Below, in pieces: positions 32,462 to 34,400 of a DNA stretch of 34,400 bases. Origin of the DNA: Vibrio sp. Isolate32 (lineage in GTDB: Bacteria > Pseudomonadota > Gammaproteobacteria > Enterobacterales > Vibrionaceae). Below the pieces are notes generated by a model. That model saw only the letters and a program-made list of their open reading frames with translations. It ran no database searches and was not told the origin of the DNA. Numbering within the stretch: position 1 is the stretch's first letter; each line of letters starts with the position of its first letter. Position numbers and translations under genes: made by a program. Location: assembly GCF_022397955.1 (NCBI RefSeq), contig NZ_JAKEUQ010000026.1, positions 1-34,400 of the forward strand. The letters are read 5' to 3'.

Positions 32462-32944
32462 TTGGACAAACATGACGAAATCCTGGTCGCTATTCGCCAA
32501 ATTATTCGCGCTATCGATTTACACTCGAAGAAGCTGAGTAAAGAGTATGGTTTGACTGGCCCTCAATTAATCTTAATGAGAGCAATCCAAGAAATGGGTA
32601 ATGTGACGATAAAAGAATTGTCTAATCACACCAACGTAAGCCAAGCCACCACAACCACGATCATCGATCGCTTGGAACTGAATGGCTATGTACAACGTGT
32701 TCGCAGCTCGTCAGATCGCCGCAAAGTACATGCAAACCTGACTGAAAAAGGTCAAGAGTTGCTAAACAATGCGCCACCACCGCTGCAAGATAACTTCGTT
32801 AAAAAATTCCAAAACCTGGAGCCTTGGGAACAAAGCTTACTGCTTTCTTCAATGCAGCGAGTATCATCTATGATGAACGCAGAAGACATCGACGCCGCTC
32901 CAGTACTTCAGCTTGAAGGCATTGCTAATATCGCGAAAAGCTAG
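32462..32944 (+). CDS. MarR-family transcriptional regulator
   Basis: 160-aa winged-helix regulator. Core: SKEYGLTGPQLILMRAIQEMGNVTIKELSNHTNVSQATTT (helices and recognition helix), wing QRVRSSSDRRKVHANLTEKGQELL with the family's D-R-R motif. The start is a TTG (32462) with AAGG 8 bases upstream; the nearby ATG is out of frame and no in-frame ATG or GTG precedes it. Target genes are unknown; the neighbours are the bet operon on one side and the Qnr gene on the other. The ligand cannot be inferred. Confidence 0.9.
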   Translation: MDKHDEILVAIRQIIRAIDLHSKKLSKEYGLTGPQLILMRAIQEMGNVTIKELSNHTNVSQATTTTIIDRLELNGYVQRVRSSSDRRKVHANLTEKGQELLNNAPPPLQDNFVKKFQNLEPWEQSLLLSSMQRVSSMMNAEDIDAAPVLQLEGIANIAKS

Positions 32945-33348
32945 ATAATACAATCTGAGAACACGAGTTAAATACAACCCTCGGTACTTCTGAACAGGTT
33001 AGCCTCCACGATAGTGAGCTTGACCTATTTTGTTCTTAACCTCTCAGAAAAATTGAGTATTGTACTTCCCTCCTCATGAGTCAGGTTTCCTGACTATTTA
33101 AAGTTTCTTATTTTTAGACATGTATCTTTATCTGATGAGCAGCTACGTCATAAAACCTTCTGTAAGCCACACAACTTTTTTCAAGATAAGTTGGTTCTAT
33201 TAAGTGAAAACAACCTGCTTAAATTGCTTGTTTGGTGCCTTAAATTGACTAAAAACGGTCTTTCTAAGTTGCTGTTTTTGTTGTTTTTAATTTGATGTTT
33301 TCTTAAGATCTCAGTGGTAGTCTTAGCTTACTTTCTTTAGGGGGCTAA
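32945..33348. other. intergenic region between marR and the Qnr gene
   Basis: About 400 bp, AT-rich, with one perfect hairpin AGTCAGG-TTT-CCTGACT at 33079-33095, followed by ATTTAAAG, which may end the marR message. No LexA-type box was seen before the Qnr gene, unlike the qnrB group. No ORF of note. Confidence 0.5.
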
Positions 33349-34008
33349 ATGGACACGAATAACAGTACTTATCATCACCACAATTTCGCTCAACAAGATT
33401 TGTCCGATATGACTTTCACAGCATGTACTTTCATTCGCTGTGACTTTAGGCGTTGTAACCTACGTGACACGACCTTTATCAATTGTAAGTTCATTGAACA
33501 AGGTGATCTCGATGGGTGTCACTTTGGTATCGCAGATCTGCGTGATGCAAGTTTTCAGAACTGCCAACTCGCCATGGCGAATTTTAGTAACGCCAATTGT
33601 TATGGGATTGAGTTACGTGAATGTGATTTAAAAGGGGCTAACTTTACGCGAACAAACTTTGCCAACAAGGTGAGCAATCGTATGTACTTTTGCTCGGCGT
33701 ATATCAAAGGCTGTAACTTGTCTTATGCTAATTTTGAACAGGCCTGCTTAGAAAAGTGTGACTTGTTTGAGAACCGTTGGATAGAGACTTTCCTTGCAGG
33801 AGCGTCATTAAAGGAGTCGGATCTGAGCCGAGGCGTATTTTCTGAAGATGTATGGGGGCAGTTCAGTATGCAGGGAGCAAACTTGTGTCACGCTGAGTTA
33901 GAAGGGTTAGACCCTCGAAAGGTCGATACATCGGGCATTAAAATTGTCGCTTGGCAACAAGAGCAACTGCTTGAATGTATGGGTATTGTTGTAATGACAG
34001 ATTGTTAG
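33349..34008 (+). CDS. Qnr-family pentapeptide-repeat protein
   Basis: 219-aa right-handed beta-helix protein that, in its family, binds DNA gyrase/topoisomerase IV and lowers quinolone action. It is built of A(D/N)LXX-type pentapeptides throughout, such as DLSDMTFTACTFIRCDFRRCN and DLKGANFTRTNF. Qnr-specific segments are visible: RMYFCSAYIKGCNLSYANFEQACLEKCDLFENRWI (compare RTWFCSAYITNTNLSYANF... ENRWIGA of QnrB) and the C-terminal QEQLLECMGIVV dimer tail. Length equals that of Qnr proteins (about 214-219). AGGGGG precedes the ATG. Chromosomal Vibrio Qnr genes of this kind are known sources of the acquired genes; there is no attC or integron sign here. Confidence 0.92.
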   Translation: MDTNNSTYHHHNFAQQDLSDMTFTACTFIRCDFRRCNLRDTTFINCKFIEQGDLDGCHFGIADLRDASFQNCQLAMANFSNANCYGIELRECDLKGANFTRTNFANKVSNRMYFCSAYIKGCNLSYANFEQACLEKCDLFENRWIETFLAGASLKESDLSRGVFSEDVWGQFSMQGANLCHAELEGLDPRKVDTSGIKIVAWQQEQLLECMGIVVMTDC

Positions 34009-34173
34009 GGCTTGTGAAATCAGCAAGGCGAACAGGGACGACGGTTGTTTTTCTTTTCTTACCGTAGGAAAAATATAAGCTCTCGGCTGTACATGTTTAT
34101 AGGTCATTTAATCTAGAGAAAATTGTGTTTTGTAGTCAGCGCCCATGAACCTACAGGGCGACATTGCTAGTGT
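34009..34173. other. spacer between the Qnr gene and the IS66 element
   Basis: No gene or clear terminator seen. The last 8 bases (GCTAGTGT, 34166-34173) would be the left copy of the target duplication if the IS66 end call is right. Confidence 0.4.
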
Positions 34174-34400
34174 GTAAGCGCTCCATAAAACCCGCATTCT
34201 AATCGCCTAGCGCGAAGAATAAGATCAAGTCTCCAACCATGAGGAGATTTGAAATGGGAAAACGACACACTAATCAAGAATGGCAAACGCTCATCGCTCA
34301 GTCTGAATCGAGTTCATTGTCAACGCTTGCATTTTGTAAGCTTAATGAACTCAATCCCTCGACGTTTTATGCTAAGCGCCAGCAACTCAAAAAAGCAGAT
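34174..34400 (+). mobile_element. IS66-family insertion sequence, left end (partial)
   Basis: GTAAGCGCTCCATAAAACCC at 34174 matches the GTAAGCGCC-type terminal repeat of IS66 elements, and the first ORF of the family follows 80 bases in. The rest of the element is beyond the window. Confidence 0.75.
34254..34400 (+). CDS. tnpA: IS66-family accessory protein TnpA (partial)
   Basis: Only the first 49 codons are in the window (MGKRHTNQEWQTLIAQSESS onward). It resembles the IS66 TnpA helix-turn-helix protein, with R-x(4)-W near the start and AFCKLNELNPSTFYAKRQQL as the recognition region. GAGGAG lies 7 bases before the ATG. In the family it helps transposition together with TnpB and the DDE transposase TnpC. 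Confidence 0.85.
   Translation, partial: MGKRHTNQEWQTLIAQSESSSLSTLAFCKLNELNPSTFYAKRQQLKKAD

Noticed and set aside
33349..34008. Qnr gene as an integron cassette
   Set aside because: No attC-like inverted repeat or integrase is near; it has a normal intergenic setting for a chromosomal gene.

Overview
The window looks like a piece of a Vibrio chromosome, most likely from the Harveyi clade (V. alginolyticus / V. parahaemolyticus / V. harveyi relatives) and perhaps chromosome II. The basis is the gene set and protein character: a mannitol PTS operon with mtlR, nagB, secreted Lap-type aminopeptidase and M4 protease, the betIBA-choXWV glycine-betaine operon, a chromosomal Qnr-type pentapeptide protein and an ERIC element. 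The species call is inference; no rRNA or tRNA gene is present to anchor it.

Layout. (1) 1-275: the 3' end of an ISL3-family transposase, broken by a 37-bp tandem duplication at the window edge. (2) 366-2532 (minus): the norVW nitric-oxide detoxification operon, damaged in both genes. norV has an in-frame TGA before its rubredoxin domain and norW has lost about 155 internal codons, while a sigma-54 promoter and NorR-like sites remain upstream. (3) 2808-4656 (minus): an NfsB-type nitroreductase and an unrecognised protein with two winged-helix-like repeats and a nuclease-like C-terminus. (4) 5233-9051 (plus): mtlA, mtlD, mtlR, with CRP-type sites and a leader that fits the antisense RNA MtlS known from V. 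cholerae. (5) 9091-10716 (minus): nagB with a NagC-type operator, followed by two small unknown genes.

(6) 11355-15803 (plus): a TAXI-type TRAP transporter (binding protein and fused permease) followed by an L-2-hydroxyglutarate oxidase gene. A sigma-54 promoter precedes it, and three related 20-bp imperfect palindromes lie upstream in enhancer position. This is the best candidate in the window for an uncharacterised, coherent system: regulated uptake and oxidation of a 2-hydroxy-dicarboxylate. (7) 15930-19948 (minus): two secreted zinc peptidases with C-terminal PPC-type domains. (8) 20486-24334: a small lipoprotein, a RstA/RstB-like two-component pair (minus) and a divergent 365-aa lipoprotein with a RstA-box-like direct repeat in the shared intergenic region.

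(9) 24750-31973 (plus): betI-betB-betA-choX-choW-choV, for choline uptake and its oxidation to the osmoprotectant glycine betaine, with a BetI-type operator in front and hairpins in three of the junctions. (10) 32052-34400: an ERIC repeat, a MarR-family regulator with a TTG start, a Qnr-family pentapeptide-repeat protein, and the left end of an IS66-family element that runs off the window.

The window is mostly ordinary Vibrio metabolism bounded by insertion-sequence material at both ends. Its unusual points are the decayed norVW operon, the sigma-54 TRAP/LhgO locus, the nuclease-like orphan and the two-component/lipoprotein pair.
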